Below are positions 63,464 through 64,000 of a stretch of DNA of 64,000 nucleotides, piece by piece (the first letter of the stretch is position 1; each line of letters begins with the position of its first letter). This DNA is from Gorsachius magnificus (lineage: Eukaryota > Chordata > Aves > Pelecaniformes > Ardeidae): positions 40,628,507 to 40,692,506 of the forward strand of contig CM067086.1 in assembly GCA_034008185.1 (NCBI GenBank), given 5' to 3'. Position numbers and translations under genes: made by a program. The notes under the pieces are model-generated. The model ran no database searches. It was not told where the DNA came from and saw nothing but the letters and a program-made list of their open reading frames with translations.

Positions 63464-64000
63464 TCATACATTTTTATCAGTATTTAAGGGGTTGGTATCA
63501 TTTGATTTATTACTGTGACAATTTATTACTACTTATCTGGTCAGAAAATTTCATCCCAAGTAATTTATTAAAAAGAACTCTGTTTTTTCAGGTTTCAAAT
63601 CCACCTTGAGGCAGATGAGATGTCCCTCTTAAAAGTTACTAGTGTAGGCTATTACCCACAGGATATTTTCCAGACCAGTTGACATGTGAGAAGTAATGCA
63701 TGACATAATAATTTTATAAACATTTTAGCAGAATATAATAAATCTAAGGCAGCATTAATATACACCTCAAGCTGTTACATTCCAGAACTACTTATAAATT
63801 AAAGTACAACATTTATAAGCAAAGATGAGTAATAAAAGTATTCAGGTTGTACATGTCAAGTTTCTGAAAGACCTTTCACAAATTAACATTGTTCTGGACT
63901 TAAACACCATATTTTGAAAAAGTTCGCATCATTAATTCGCTATTTGAACACCAACACCAAAGTTTACTTTGGGACGCATACAAAGTTTAGCAACACTTCA

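Larger units (their letters stand above)
38225..64000 (+). other. AKAP6: AKAP6 intron (5' part), downstream of exon C
   Basis: It begins at the perfect donor GTAAGT after exon C and runs to the window end without a recognisable next AKAP6 exon, so the intron is probably longer than 25.8 kb. It holds two adjacent sense CR1 pieces (42535-43947 and 44003-44168), an antisense old CR1 (56298-56640), an LTR-like element (61964-62793), a pyrimidine-rich block ending in a recursive-splice-like junction (53946/53947), two clean palindromes (54313-54333 and 60965-60991) and an AT microsatellite (63437-63463). The remaining sequence is AT-rich with only chance open frames. Confidence 0.78.

Noticed and set aside
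38225..64000. Search for the next AKAP6 exon after exon C
   Set aside because: I found no segment matching the residues that should follow EEGTGSPK, nor an open frame with the expected acceptor; it most likely lies beyond the window.

Overview
This is vertebrate nuclear DNA, almost certainly from a bird. It is AT-rich and nearly all intronic. Its recognisable interspersed repeats are CR1 LINE pieces with the typical octamer-like 3' end (repeated ATTCTRTG), plus two copies of an LTR-like element. No bacterial features, tRNA, rRNA or CRISPR were seen.

The window lies inside one gene on the + strand: AKAP6 (mAKAP), the large muscle and brain A-kinase anchoring protein of the nuclear envelope. 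Three short coding exons are supported by protein similarity, splice sites and matching phase: 21221-21343, 36704-36800 and 38061-38224. Joined, they give 128 uninterrupted codons from the start of the first spectrin-like repeat region. The preceding large exon, with the N-terminal part, must lie upstream of base 1. The next exon must lie beyond base 64000, or was not recognised.

Layout: 1-21220 is upstream intron, mostly featureless. It holds a 38-bp tandem duplication near 16.0 kb and a sharp intronic CpG island at 18.35-18.63 kb with weaker CpG-rich patches to about 19.02 kb. The island carries GC boxes, a near-consensus CTCF site and a G-quadruplex motif. A palindromic two-strand poly(A) signal lies just past it, and a long hairpin lies at 20.6 kb. 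The intron at 21344-36703 holds one LTR-like copy and two CR1 fragments. The intron at 36801-38060 is short. From 38225 to the end is a long intron with a tandem CR1 pair (one piece keeps degraded reverse transcriptase), an old antisense CR1, a possible recursive splice site, and a second LTR-like copy.

I found no clearly new biological system. The best leads are the CpG island as a possible internal promoter or CTCF boundary (an in-frame strong-Kozak ATG lies in the next AKAP6 exon), the 20.6 kb hairpin, the candidate recursive splice site at 53946/53947, and the tandem acceptor at 38057/38060. The many short open frames elsewhere look like chance.
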